Positions 7,214 through 14,860 of a stretch of 47,083 nucleotides of DNA are shown here, one piece after another. This DNA comes from Methanothrix sp. Its GTDB lineage: Archaea > Halobacteriota > Methanosarcinia > Methanotrichales > Methanotrichaceae. The notes beneath the pieces are model-generated. The model had not been told where the DNA came from. It did no database searches and saw only the letters and a program-made list of their open reading frames with translations. The position numbers and the translations under genes are program-made. Location: NCBI GenBank assembly GCA_025361645.1, contig JANYKI010000098.1:1-47083 (forward strand). The letters run 5' to 3'. The stretch's first letter is position 1. The number at the start of each line of letters is the position of its first letter.

Positions 7214-7370
7214 ACCGAAGCGAGACCAGGATTTAGACGATGCAAAGTATAGCTTTCAGGGGAAGCGGTTAAATCAAGGACCACTTTTATCATGGGTGAA
7301 CTCATATCCGGGAGGTTTTTTGCACCTTTCGGTTTCTTCATTCAATATCCTGAGAAGGACTGGCCTGTAA
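7203..7370 (+). pseudogene. Remnant of a HEPN-domain gene, partner of copy 1
   Basis: Beginning with an ATG that overlaps the upstream nucleotidyltransferase gene, the frame reads MRLEPK, then DLDDAKYSFQGKRLN, matching the start of the intact HEPN protein at 9110. Compared with that gene, 28 bases are missing after codon 5 and one C is inserted, a net loss of nine codons that keeps the frame. Similarity stops near 7274, exactly where the convergent HepT gene ends. The frame then runs on through unrelated sequence to a stop at 7370. The cluster of hydrophobic helix residues needed for a HEPN fold is lost, so this is a fossil. Confidence 0.75.
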
Positions 7371-7675
7371 CCTGGGATCAGCTTGGTTGCCGATTCCCAT
7401 ATTATGAAAAGATCAACTCCGAAATAGCCATGAATGACTTTATCTCTGAGGCCTGCCATTTTCTTCCAGGGAATCTCCGGATGCTTCTGCCTGACTTCAG
7501 GTGGGACATTCTTTGCGGCTTCGCCCATGACCTCCATTGCCCTGATGACTGCGAAATGCGCCATGTAGTCTTCTATGAAATCCTCCTTCGTCATTCCAGC
7601 AGTAAAACTCTCTATCTTCTCCATCATCGTCATGATGTCCTGAAGATAGTCGAGATGATCCCTTCCTGCTTTCAA
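7274..7675 (-). CDS. HepT-like HEPN toxin (DUF86 family)
   Basis: The 133-residue protein contains the RX4HXY motif of HepT ribonuclease toxins at R77, H82 and Y84 (RDKVIHGY). It also has the typical helical frame with FAVIRAMEVMGEAAKNVP and IPWKKMAGLRD. HepT proteins are RNases whose tyrosine is AMPylated by the partner MntA antitoxin. The gene overlaps its MntA partner by four bases (7672-7675), so the pair forms one operon with the antitoxin first. The last residues (about FTHDKSGP) come from the junction with the HEPN fossil on the other strand, so the natural C-terminus may have been altered. Confidence 0.88.
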   Translation of the reverse strand: MKAGRDHLDYLQDIMTMMEKIESFTAGMTKEDFIEDYMAHFAVIRAMEVMGEAAKNVPPEVRQKHPEIPWKKMAGLRDKVIHGYFGVDLFIIWESATKLIPGYRPVLLRILNEETERCKKPPGYEFTHDKSGP

Positions 7676-8040
7676 GCCGAGACTACCTCGCGGAGTATTC
7701 TGTCTCCAATTTTTCCCTTCAGTGCGGGCCTAGTAACCAGGTCTACCTTCAAGCCCAGAAAGGCGGTCAAATCCTCCTCAAGATCCATGAACTTGAAGAT
7801 GTCCGGCGTCTCAGAAAATTCAACCAGAAGATCGATATCGCTTGTATCTCTGGCTTCGCCGCGAACGTAAGAGCCAAAAACACCTAGTGACTTGATCCTG
7901 TAGCGTTCTGCAAGCGCGGGCATGTGGGCTCTCAGGATCTGCCTGATTTCTGCAAGAGATCTGGCTCTGCCTGGGGAAGACTTTGCCGCTTGAGATTCAC
8001 TTTGGCTTTCTTTGGTCATGGATTCATCCACAGCTTTCAT
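7672..8040 (-). CDS. MntA-type nucleotidyltransferase antitoxin
   Basis: The catalytic stretch GSYVRGEARDTSDID fits GSX10DXD of MNT-type nucleotidyltransferases, and LGVFGSYVRGEA is typical of MntA. In characterised systems MntA transfers AMP from ATP to HepT and blocks its RNase activity. The frame is open to 8127, but the first 29 residues of that longer form are low-complexity and unlike the family. I place the start at the ATG at 8040; another ATG at 8019 is equally possible. The region before the catalytic domain (rich in S, Q, E) is probably disordered. It overlaps HepT by four bases. The C-terminus LKVDLVTRPALKGKIGDRIL is typical. Confidence 0.85.
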   Translation of the reverse strand: MKAVDESMTKESQSESQAAKSSPGRARSLAEIRQILRAHMPALAERYRIKSLGVFGSYVRGEARDTSDIDLLVEFSETPDIFKFMDLEEDLTAFLGLKVDLVTRPALKGKIGDRILREVVSA

Positions 8041-8590
8041 GGATGCTATGAGAATATCTGCTTGTCGGGCACCGGGCGAATTTGGCTCCGCCTTTCCGCC
8101 CCGCGCCCTCCCGCTCGATGCCAGCAAGGCCCGGAGCGGGGCTATGCAGGCGCGATCGCCCGCGTGCGGGACCCTTCGATTCGGTATTCGATTAATTCGA
8201 TCAGCCTAATCAGGTCTTTCGTAGCGCTTCGGCCTGGATTGCCAGGCAGAAGAGAGGCCGCCCTGAGGTGAATGGGAAAGTGAGATTTAGACCCCCAACC
8301 GTGGAATCTACTATTACTACTATGACGAAAAGTGCCCCACGCCTTGGCAAAACTTGCAGCACTGGCGGATGCGGCAGTCGAGCCGCTCTGAGACAGATCC
8401 CCGCCGCATCCGGAGCTTGCGTGCCCGGCCCGAGTGGCCACGCCCGCCTGCCCGCGCACACGGGAGCCTGAAAGAGGATGATCCCGAGCCACTTTGCCGC
8501 GAATCAGGTGGAATTTTATGTGCAAAAAATTCAGGCCTATTCCCATTCGGGAACCCGCTCGAAACAACGAGTGGCACCAGAGCGAAGCCT
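8041..8590. other. Gene-poor accessory spacer
   Basis: I see no convincing gene in these 550 bases. Open frames exist on both strands but none has a family pattern. A minus-strand stretch ending near 8142 (DLIRLIELIEYRIEG) and a plus-strand stretch after 8310 (YYYYDEKCPTPW) are protein-like fragments without starts. The composition is GC-rich and broken, as expected for decayed cargo between two toxin-antitoxin modules. Confidence 0.4.
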
Positions 8591-8740
8591 TCAGCCCGGC
8601 CCGTCCAGGAGCCTCAGGTAGTACACCACAGCCACCACCAGCGGCACAAACCCGGCCAGGAGAGCCCAGTAAGCCCGCTTTAGATTTCTATGCTTGTAGC
8701 CCACCAGCTCCCGGTAGAACTCCTCCGCAAGCTCAGCATG
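8591..8740 (-). pseudogene. C-terminal fragment of a membrane protein
   Basis: A 49-codon minus-strand frame ending at a TGA (8591-8593) encodes a charged helix (AELAEEFYRELVGYKHRN), then a hydrophobic segment (AYWALLAGFVPLVVAVVYYL) and a short tail. A TAG stop at 8741-8743 and no start codon precede it, so the 5' part is missing. The amphipathic-helix-then-membrane-anchor layout is coherent enough to be a true gene end. I do not recognise the family. Confidence 0.4.
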
Positions 8741-8811
8741 CTACCATCGGGGCTAGCTGCCCGCAGAGGGCAAGCTAAAAAAAGCAATAGTGCCTATCTC
8801 CAGTTAACCCC

Positions 8812-9120
8812 ATGACCGTAACTGAGCTGAATGCAGAGCTGGAGAGAATCCTAAGCCGGCTGAAGAAGGACCCCAGCGTGCGAAAGGTGCTGCTCTTCGG
8901 ATCTCTGGCCAGAGGCGATGCCCGCGATTACAGCGATATCGACCTGATAGTAGTAAAGGATACCCAGATGAGATTTTTCGACCGGCTGGACGAGTTTTAT
9001 GACGATGCCAGGGAGGCCATGGACATCCTGGTCTACACGCCCCAGGAGTTCGAGGAGATGAAGGAGCGGCCTTTCGTCAAGAGGGCCCTTCGAGAAGGAA
9101 AGATGCTCTATGAGGCTTGA
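8812..9120 (+). CDS. MNT-type nucleotidyltransferase (antitoxin-like), copy 2
   Basis: This 102-residue protein is nearly the same as the one at 6905-7213 and has the same GSX10DXD motif (GS 30-31, D42, D44). It sits directly before, and overlaps by 11 bases, an intact HEPN gene, so this is the functional pair of the two. The group is the COG1708-type minimal nucleotidyltransferase, expected to modify or neutralise its HEPN partner. The two copies share sequence from about two bases before the ATG, which indicates a recent duplication rather than independent acquisition. The upstream leader differs from that of copy 1. Confidence 0.87.
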   Translation: MTVTELNAELERILSRLKKDPSVRKVLLFGSLARGDARDYSDIDLIVVKDTQMRFFDRLDEFYDDAREAMDILVYTPQEFEEMKERPFVKRALREGKMLYEA

Positions 9121-9517
9121 ACCGAAAGAAGAAGGGATGCGCTGGCTTCTCCAGGCGAGACAGGATTTAGACGATGCAAAGTACTGTTTTCAGGGGAAGC
9201 GGTTCAACCTGGCATGTTTCCTCTCCCAGCAGGCGGCAGAAAAGGCAGTGAAGGCTTTCATCTACGCTCAAGGTGAAGAGATCGTATTTGGGCATTCCGT
9301 AGCCCAGCTGTTGAAACATGCGATGAGATACAATCCGGACTTGGATGATGTCAAGAGGGCGGGTGGGCTGGATAAATACTACATTCCTACGCGCTATCCC
9401 AACGGACTACCGGGAGGCTTACCCTTCGAGGCTTTTGATGAGGTTGATGCAAAGATTGCTTTAGAGATGGCAGCAATGGTATTGGAATATGTTGGAGAAG
9501 CACTAATTGAGCATTGA
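9110..9517 (+). CDS. HEPN-domain protein (COG2250 type)
   Basis: The 135-residue protein matches the HEPN family that pairs with minimal nucleotidyltransferases: ARQDLDDAKYCFQGKRFNLACF, then SQQAAEKAVKAFIYAQGEE, GHSVAQLLKHA and KYYIPTRYPNGLPGG. The family is a four-helix bundle thought to be an RNase toxin or nucleotide-binding partner. The usual RX4-6H motif is not obvious, so toxicity is uncertain. The ATG lies inside the preceding nucleotidyltransferase gene, a normal arrangement for this pair. A shortened copy of the same gene is present at 7203-7370. Confidence 0.85.
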   Translation: MRLEPKEEGMRWLLQARQDLDDAKYCFQGKRFNLACFLSQQAAEKAVKAFIYAQGEEIVFGHSVAQLLKHAMRYNPDLDDVKRAGGLDKYYIPTRYPNGLPGGLPFEAFDEVDAKIALEMAAMVLEYVGEALIEH

Positions 9518-9555
9518 ATAAAGATTTTGCTTCTGGGAAGGATGAGATCGAACAT

Positions 9556-9711
9556 CTAACTTTCCAGGCAGGAGAACTCATCGCTTTTTGCAATTTCTCT
9601 GCCCAGCTTCGCATCGATCTTTATGATGCCTTTGGATCTGCGAACCGCACTTATGATCTCTATTTGTGCCTCTTCACCTTGCTTCAGATCAAGCTGCTTT
9701 GAGGGCTTCAA
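9556..9711 (-). CDS. DUF104/AF2212-like antitoxin, start uncertain
   Basis: The minus-strand frame reads GGGILKPSKQLDLKQGEEA, then IEIISAVRRSKGIIKID and SDEFSCLES before a TAG. The pattern xGGILKPLxxLDLxEGxxVxI is the hallmark of the DUF104 (AF2212-like) antitoxin family, which accompanies PIN-domain VapC toxins in archaea. The only in-frame start is a TTG at 9711, inside the motif; upstream codons are open as far as a TGA at 9742-9744 but contain no ATG, GTG or TTG. Normally about ten residues precede the motif, so the 5' end may have decayed. No PIN-domain gene follows, since the HEPN gene ends 39 bases away on the other strand. It is probably a solitary relic. Confidence 0.55.
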   Translation of the reverse strand: MKPSKQLDLKQGEEAQIEIISAVRRSKGIIKIDAKLGREIAKSDEFSCLES

Positions 9712-9736
9712 AATGCCACCTCCAAATCTGCACGAG

Positions 9737-11209
9737 TTAAGTCACACCCTTGCATAGCTCCCCGCTCTGCAGATCCTCCTGGAAGAAGTCGCGCGCCGTC
9801 CTCCTTCCCAGAGCCAGGTCCAGCTTCCTCCTGGCATAAAAGGGCGCCAGCCTGCGTATTTCGCGGGCAAACCATTTGGGATAGAGCTTCTTCACTTTGT
9901 TATACCAGAGCCATGCCAGTCCGTAGTAGCGGGCGTTCATCTGCCAGGTGATGAATTGCACCTCTTCCTCGGAGAGGTGCTTGGTCTTCAGGTTGGCATG
10001 CAGCCCGTCGTACCTGGTAAAGTCGCTGTTGGTAACAAGCCCCATCTCCTCCAGCTCGGCGCGCATCTGTGTCTTGGGGTAGGGCGTGGAGATGTAGAAG
10101 ATGGGAAAGTCCACTTTCAGACGCCTTGCAAGGCGGAAGTTCTCCCACAGATCCTCCTCATCGTCATCGGGATTTCCGCCGATCAAGCCCGTGGAAACGA
10201 TAATATTATTATCATGAAGATACTGCACCGCTTTTTCGGCATCATTGGACATCTTGCCCTTGCCCAGGAACTCCAGGTTCCTTTTGTTGATGCTTTCTAC
10301 CCCTAGAAAGACGCCATCAAAACCGGCTTCGCCCATCTTGTCCACCAGCTGCTTGCTCGATGCTATTCCTGAGGCGGAGGCCTGCGTCTTATAGCGCAGA
10401 TGAGTGAGATTGGCATCGATGATGGCCTGGCACAGGCGTTCCAGCCTCTTTGGGTCCAAGGTGATGTTGTCGTCCGGGAAAAATATTGAGCCAGCCCCGT
10501 GCGCTTCGGCGTCCCGAATGTCCTCGATCACCCTCTCAATGGAAAAGCGCCGGAAGCGGCGGCCGTACATGAGATTGATGGAGCAGAACTTGCAGCCCTG
10601 CGTGCAGCCCCGGCTGGTCTCCACGCAGTCGATGGGCACATCAAAGCTGTAAAAGCCACTGGTGATGAGACGAGCGTCCCTTTTGGGCATGCGAATCTCC
10701 TCCACCTTAAGCAGGGGCCGAGGCGGGTTGTGGACCATTTTTTCCCCATTCCGTTCCCCCTTTTCATCGTGGTAGGAAAGACCCAGTATGCCGCGCGGGC
10801 TTTTTCCGGCCAGCCGGGCCTGCACTAGCTCCCGGAAGGTGGCTTCGCCTTCACCGCGCACAATGTAGTCGATAAGCGCCGCATCTCCGCTCTTTCCGAT
10901 CTCTTCTGCGGCCAGCGTGGGATGATAGCCGCCAAAAACCGTCTCTGCGCCTGACAGCTTGGCGATCTTTGCCAGGGCCAGGCCCTCTTGATACTGAAAG
11001 CTCATGGCGGTCAGGCCCACCAGATCGTAGCCGTTTACGATCCGGCTCACATATTCCCGGTGGTTTTTCAGGCCGTGGATGTCCGCCACATGAACCGTGC
11101 ATAGGTCATCCACATGCGCCGCCAACGAGGCCAGGCCAAGATTGGGCACGCGAGCGATGCGGTCAAAGTCGAGCTGAACTACGGGAGATGATAGTAGTAA
11201 TATATCCAT
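9737..11209 (-). CDS. B12-binding radical SAM protein
   Basis: The 490-residue protein has a cobalamin-binding Rossmann domain (about 1-130: DILLLSSP, YDLVGLTAMSFQYQEG, GGYHPTL) followed by a radical SAM core. The cluster motif CxxxCxxC is at C202, C206 and C209 (SRGCTQGCKFC). This layout is that of the BchE/P-methylase-like class, which methylates or rearranges unreactive carbons using B12 and SAM. No histidine of the DxHxxG type is seen in the B12 domain, as in other BchE-like proteins. The C-terminal 100 residues are basic and helical. It is the second gene of an operon with a related radical SAM gene 18 bases upstream. Substrate unknown. Confidence 0.85.
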   Translation of the reverse strand: MDILLLSSPVVQLDFDRIARVPNLGLASLAAHVDDLCTVHVADIHGLKNHREYVSRIVNGYDLVGLTAMSFQYQEGLALAKIAKLSGAETVFGGYHPTLAAEEIGKSGDAALIDYIVRGEGEATFRELVQARLAGKSPRGILGLSYHDEKGERNGEKMVHNPPRPLLKVEEIRMPKRDARLITSGFYSFDVPIDCVETSRGCTQGCKFCSINLMYGRRFRRFSIERVIEDIRDAEAHGAGSIFFPDDNITLDPKRLERLCQAIIDANLTHLRYKTQASASGIASSKQLVDKMGEAGFDGVFLGVESINKRNLEFLGKGKMSNDAEKAVQYLHDNNIIVSTGLIGGNPDDDEEDLWENFRLARRLKVDFPIFYISTPYPKTQMRAELEEMGLVTNSDFTRYDGLHANLKTKHLSEEEVQFITWQMNARYYGLAWLWYNKVKKLYPKWFAREIRRLAPFYARRKLDLALGRRTARDFFQEDLQSGELCKGVT

Positions 11210-11227
11210 CCATTACCTTCTCTTGGC

Positions 11228-12613
11228 TTACTTTCGCTCGCTCTCATTCTCATCCACTTTTAGCAGCCGAAGGCCGGCATTCCAGTCGAACTTATTGGCC
11301 CGGCTGATGTAGGCGGCAACTTCTTTCACACCATTCCAGCCACCGTAGCGATAGGCATTGCCCCACACCCGGGCCGAGGTGCGAAAAGGCGCATGCCAGG
11401 GATGAACCAGCTTGAAAGACCAGTCTAGGATGCCCGGAAACTCCTCCGGCTTGATGCGAGGATGATTCCAGACCATGTGCTTGCCATCGTGGTGATGATA
11501 GTCGTGATCCCAGATGCCGAACTTCTCCTCGATCTCCGTCCACATGGGCGTCTGGGGCAGAGGAGTTATGACGCAGATCTGAGTTATGTCCAGCTTCAGT
11601 GCCGCCAGCTTCTTTATGTCCTCGCGTAGCGACTCCTTAGTGTCCTCCTCAAAGCCGATCATATAATAGCCCACGCTGCCCAGATTCCTGGCTTTCAGCA
11701 TGCGCAGTGTCTCTAAAATGTCCTTTGTGCCTTCCTTCTTCTTCATCTGGTCCAGGCGCTCTTGATGCAGGTTTTCAATGCCGATAGCCGCTCCCCCAAA
11801 GCCGGACACCTTTCTGCCGTTCTTCTGCCTCATGTCCGCCCAATCGTCGATCTTCGTTCTCAGATAATCGGCCCGCGCCATGCATCCCCAGACCATCTGA
11901 TACTTGTCCAAGAGCTCTACCACCGCATCGGCATGACGACGATTGCAGCCGAAGTTCTCATCCTCGATCAGGACCACATTGATGCCCTGCTCTTTGTAGT
12001 AGGCCAAAACATGCTCTATGCTCTTCAGCGAGATGATGTTGGGCTTATTGCAGAAGACCGGCGTCTGGCAGAACTTACAGCCCACCGGGCAGCCGCGCGT
12101 GGTGAACAGCACTCCGTAAATGTTCAGCTTGATATTGAAAGGCGTGTTGAGATACTCGATAAGCGGAGGGTGAATTATGTCTTTGATCTGCCGTCCGAAA
12201 TAGGGGGCGAGCTCTCGCTCCGAGTAGCCCACAAAGATCCGATCGAACCTGTCCTGCACGGCTGTGGTCAGAGCGCCGTAGTTTCCGGCCCATACCTCGC
12301 CGACACCGGCGGAGCGCGCCGCATCCACCATCTCCAGGGCTTCATGGGTCTCACTCAGGTAAAAGGAGAGACCCACCACATCCCATCCCTCTTGCAGCTT
12401 CTTCTGGTATTCATCCCAGGTGGGAAACTCCAGGATCTCCAGCTCAGGAATGTTCTGCTTTAGAAATCGCAGGCCGAAGGACTGGATGCGCGGCCAGTAG
12501 AATCTGAACCATGACCTGGTATTGGCTCCGATGTAATCGTAAGGCTCGGAGCCCTTTCTATAAATGGTTGTGAACAGAACCCTGGGAGTCATAAACGCCC
12601 TGTCCTGTCCCAT
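11228..12613 (-). CDS. B12-type radical SAM protein
   Basis: This 461-residue protein resembles its downstream neighbour in layout but not closely in sequence. An N-terminal B12-like Rossmann region (WDVVGLSFYLSETHEAL, AGNYGALTTAV) precedes the radical SAM motif C175-x3-C179-x2-C182 (RGCPVGCKFC). Further core elements are VVLIEDENFG and GYYMIGFEEDT. The long C-terminus is rich in histidine and tryptophan (WDHDYHHHDGKHMVW, HPWHAPF), which could bind a metal or substrate. The ATG at 12613 or a second one at 12592 could start it. It lies between a DUF2240 gene (12 bases away) and the second radical SAM gene, so all three are probably one transcript. Function unknown; perhaps modification of a cofactor or lipid. 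Confidence 0.82.
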   Translation of the reverse strand: MGQDRAFMTPRVLFTTIYRKGSEPYDYIGANTRSWFRFYWPRIQSFGLRFLKQNIPELEILEFPTWDEYQKKLQEGWDVVGLSFYLSETHEALEMVDAARSAGVGEVWAGNYGALTTAVQDRFDRIFVGYSERELAPYFGRQIKDIIHPPLIEYLNTPFNIKLNIYGVLFTTRGCPVGCKFCQTPVFCNKPNIISLKSIEHVLAYYKEQGINVVLIEDENFGCNRRHADAVVELLDKYQMVWGCMARADYLRTKIDDWADMRQKNGRKVSGFGGAAIGIENLHQERLDQMKKKEGTKDILETLRMLKARNLGSVGYYMIGFEEDTKESLREDIKKLAALKLDITQICVITPLPQTPMWTEIEEKFGIWDHDYHHHDGKHMVWNHPRIKPEEFPGILDWSFKLVHPWHAPFRTSARVWGNAYRYGGWNGVKEVAAYISRANKFDWNAGLRLLKVDENESERK

Positions 12614-12625
12614 GGAAGATTAAGC

Positions 12626-13117
12626 TTACGATTCCAGACGAGTTGAAATGCACTTCTCTTCCTTTCCGCGGGCCAGCAGGTTCTCGTAGGCAATAGAAGC
12701 CAGCTCGCTGACATCGATGCCCATCTCTCTGGCGATCAGCAGCACCACGCCGTCCAGCTCCACCAGCTTTTTCAGGGAATCCTGTTTCTCATTGGCAAGA
12801 GCAATGACCTCTTTTCGGCTCATGCCCGTATGGGAAGTGATGAGCCTTATTCCCTGATCCAGTATGCCCTCCTCCGTGGACGGCTTGAATCCCAGGGGAA
12901 CCGTCACTGCCGCAGCATCAAAGATCGCATTTACCATCTCACCTTCCATCTTGACCATGCCTTCAGCTTCCGCTTCCCGGAGGAGGGCACGCACCTTCTC
13001 CGGCGGCCCCCATTTCAGGTCGAGGGATAGAGCAAAGATAAAGTCGCTGATCTTCAGGCTTGTCTTGCCACGCTTCTTGAAGGGCGTGGCCACCAGAAAG
13101 GCTTTCTCTCGATCCAA
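12626..13117 (-). CDS. DUF2240 family protein
   Basis: The 163-residue product fits the archaeal DUF2240 family. The N-terminus (residues 1-60: FKKRGKTSLKISDFIFALSLD, PEKVRALLREAEAEGMVKME) looks like a winged helix, the middle is a short hydrophobic linker, and residues 85-150 are helical (GMSRKEVIALANEKQ). The family is cytoplasmic and uncharacterised; a nucleic-acid-binding role is only suggested by the fold. It leads an operon with two radical SAM genes, 12 bases upstream of the first. Its promoter is a TATA box at 13151-13158. No link to B12 chemistry is known to me. Confidence 0.75.
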   Translation of the reverse strand: MDREKAFLVATPFKKRGKTSLKISDFIFALSLDLKWGPPEKVRALLREAEAEGMVKMEGEMVNAIFDAAAVTVPLGFKPSTEEGILDQGIRLITSHTGMSRKEVIALANEKQDSLKKLVELDGVVLLIAREMGIDVSELASIAYENLLARGKEEKCISTRLES

Positions 13118-13150
13118 GGAAACACCGACCTGTTGCTCTGATGCATAACA

Positions 13151-13158
13151 GATATAAA
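13151..13158 (-). promoter_or_regulatory. TATA box of the DUF2240-radical SAM operon
   Basis: Minus-strand TTTATATC lies about 37 bases before the ATG at 13117, predicting a start near 13128 and a very short leader. Confidence 0.5.
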
Positions 13159-13203
13159 CTAGCCCGTCGAGAGAAGAACCTTATTTATTCCTTTGAGAAA
13201 GAA

Positions 13204-13213
13204 TTTATAAATA
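13204..13213 (+). promoter_or_regulatory. TATA box of the secreted-protein operon
   Basis: TTTATAAATA is a near-ideal archaeal TATA box. The predicted start near 13235 leaves a leader of about 40 bases before the ATG at 13274. It serves the two coupled surface-protein genes; no other promoter is seen before 14857. Confidence 0.6.
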
Positions 13214-13273
13214 GGAAAAGTAGTGGGATACTAACTGTAGTAAAATCCGGCGTATGCCATCGTGTGGTGTTAG

Positions 13274-14860
13274 ATGAGGCAGATATACCCGATTGTTATT
13301 CTATTCCTGCTGATTGCCGCCAGCTCCGCCCAGCTGGCAGCAGACAAGGAAAGATTCGATGTTGTGCTCCATTCCGGTGACCTGGAGGAGAGAACGCTAA
13401 AGGTAACCAATAATGGAGATGCGACAATCTTTAAGATCACAAAAACCGAGATGAGTGGAACTGCTAGAGATTACATATTTCTGGACATGCCCCAAGAAAA
13501 ACCGCTCATGCCTCAGGATAAAGCAGAGATTAAGATCTACTTTGCCCTGCCTCCCGAGACGCGACCGGGATCTTACACAGGATTTATATATTTACTGGAT
13601 AGCGCACCTCCCTCGCTGCCTATGAGAATAGACTTCGACCTGACTGTCATAGGACAGGAGAGCTATGGCATTGGCATGACCATAGATGATGCTAAGTCTA
13701 CGATGCTTTCTGCCAATGCCGAAGATATCGCTCAGTTCGATTTGGCTGTTAAAAACCTGGGCGCTTTTAGAGATGTGGCCTCTATCGACGCCGGGCCGCT
13801 GCCGGATGGGTGGAGCGTGAGCTTGATGGATGGAGAAAAAACGCTAGCCCTTCCCTACGATGTGCCATTAGACACGGGCACAACCCATACCATGAAGCTG
13901 CAGGTGCAAACAGCCAAACCCGGCAAGAAAGGTAATCTTTCAATCGTAGCCACATCTTTAGGCAACCAGTCCCAAAGTTCTTCTGTTGAGGCTGTGGTTG
14001 ATTTTGCCGCGGCAGTTCGCGGCTACAACGTGGAAATCAAGGTCCCGGAAAAAATTGTGACCAACAAGACCTACAAAGGCTCCTTCAACATCATGCTGGA
14101 TGTCAGGGAGTTGGTAATGGTGGGAATAGTAACGCCTCCAGAGCTCATGGTTATACCTCTAGCCCAGACGGTAGAAGTCAGCCCGCATAGCCCTGGCGTT
14201 GCCAATTTTACCCTGCTGGCGACGAATGCCGGCGACTATCCGCTTGTCTTCCGGCTCATGGACTCCCAGGGCATTCCCATGCCGGAAGAGATCGCATCCA
14301 TCAAAGTGATCTTGCCGCAAGGTATGGCCATTCTGACGGGAGACGACTTCCTCTACAGCACAATTGCATCGGTAAGCAGCCTTGGCAATGGAACGGCTGA
14401 TTTCGACATAATTACCGTTCCACCTGGTAAATTGAGCGAAATGAATCTGGAGAAGCTGCAAGACTATTCCCGGATTTTGATTTTAGGCAATCAATCCATC
14501 GTCTCTAAAGACGCCGAAAAAGCACTGCAAGGGGTCGAAATCAAGCGCATTGACAAAAGTAGCCTTTACGAAGAGTGCTGGCTCTTTGCCGCAGAAATCT
14601 GGCAGAATGGAACCGCCGAGGTGGTCTTATCCGGCCCAAAGCCCTCGGATCTATTCAGAGCTTATCGAACAGCCAAGATGGCTGGCACGCCAATCGTGGT
14701 ATGCGAGGGTGATGTGAACGAAAACGCCAATGCCGCCATCGCGGAAATGACCAAAAGAAATGTTACCCTCTCAAGAGTGCTCATCGTTGGCGAAATTGGA
14801 GCGGAGTATACAAAACCGCTGCAAGATGCAGGCGTCAAAATAGAAGAGGTGAAAGCGTGA
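13274..14860 (+). CDS. Secreted surface protein with NEW3-like and CWB2-like domains
   Basis: The 528-residue product starts with a signal peptide (MRQIYPIVILFLLIAASSA, cleavage near residue 19-22). It then shows repeated Ig-like beta domains of the kind found in NEW3/CARDB surface modules (ERTLKVTNNGDATIFKI, FDLAVKNLGAFRDVASI, GVANFTLLATNAGDYPL). The last 130 residues switch to an alpha/beta pattern (VVLSGPKPSDLF, AGTPIVVCEGD, SRVLIVGEIG) resembling cell-wall-binding repeat 2. Several N-glycosylation sequons are present. No transmembrane anchor is seen, so it probably stays attached through protein or glycan contacts. The stop overlaps the GTG start of the next gene by four bases (GTGA), so the two proteins are likely made in step. 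I infer a partnership, with no known precedent. Confidence 0.7.
   Translation: MRQIYPIVILFLLIAASSAQLAADKERFDVVLHSGDLEERTLKVTNNGDATIFKITKTEMSGTARDYIFLDMPQEKPLMPQDKAEIKIYFALPPETRPGSYTGFIYLLDSAPPSLPMRIDFDLTVIGQESYGIGMTIDDAKSTMLSANAEDIAQFDLAVKNLGAFRDVASIDAGPLPDGWSVSLMDGEKTLALPYDVPLDTGTTHTMKLQVQTAKPGKKGNLSIVATSLGNQSQSSSVEAVVDFAAAVRGYNVEIKVPEKIVTNKTYKGSFNIMLDVRELVMVGIVTPPELMVIPLAQTVEVSPHSPGVANFTLLATNAGDYPLVFRLMDSQGIPMPEEIASIKVILPQGMAILTGDDFLYSTIASVSSLGNGTADFDIITVPPGKLSEMNLEKLQDYSRILILGNQSIVSKDAEKALQGVEIKRIDKSSLYEECWLFAAEIWQNGTAEVVLSGPKPSDLFRAYRTAKMAGTPIVVCEGDVNENANAAIAEMTKRNVTLSRVLIVGEIGAEYTKPLQDAGVKIEEVKA

Noticed and set aside
8750-8785. Hairpin AGCTGCCC-GCAGA-GGGCAAGCT next to a run of A as a terminator.
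   Set aside because: On the plus strand the run is of A; on the minus strand the T-run precedes the stem. Neither orientation fits a terminator.
11762-12463. Long plus-strand open frame of 233 codons opposite the second radical SAM gene.
   Set aside because: It has no family pattern and mirrors codon use of the strongly supported minus-strand gene; a shadow frame.
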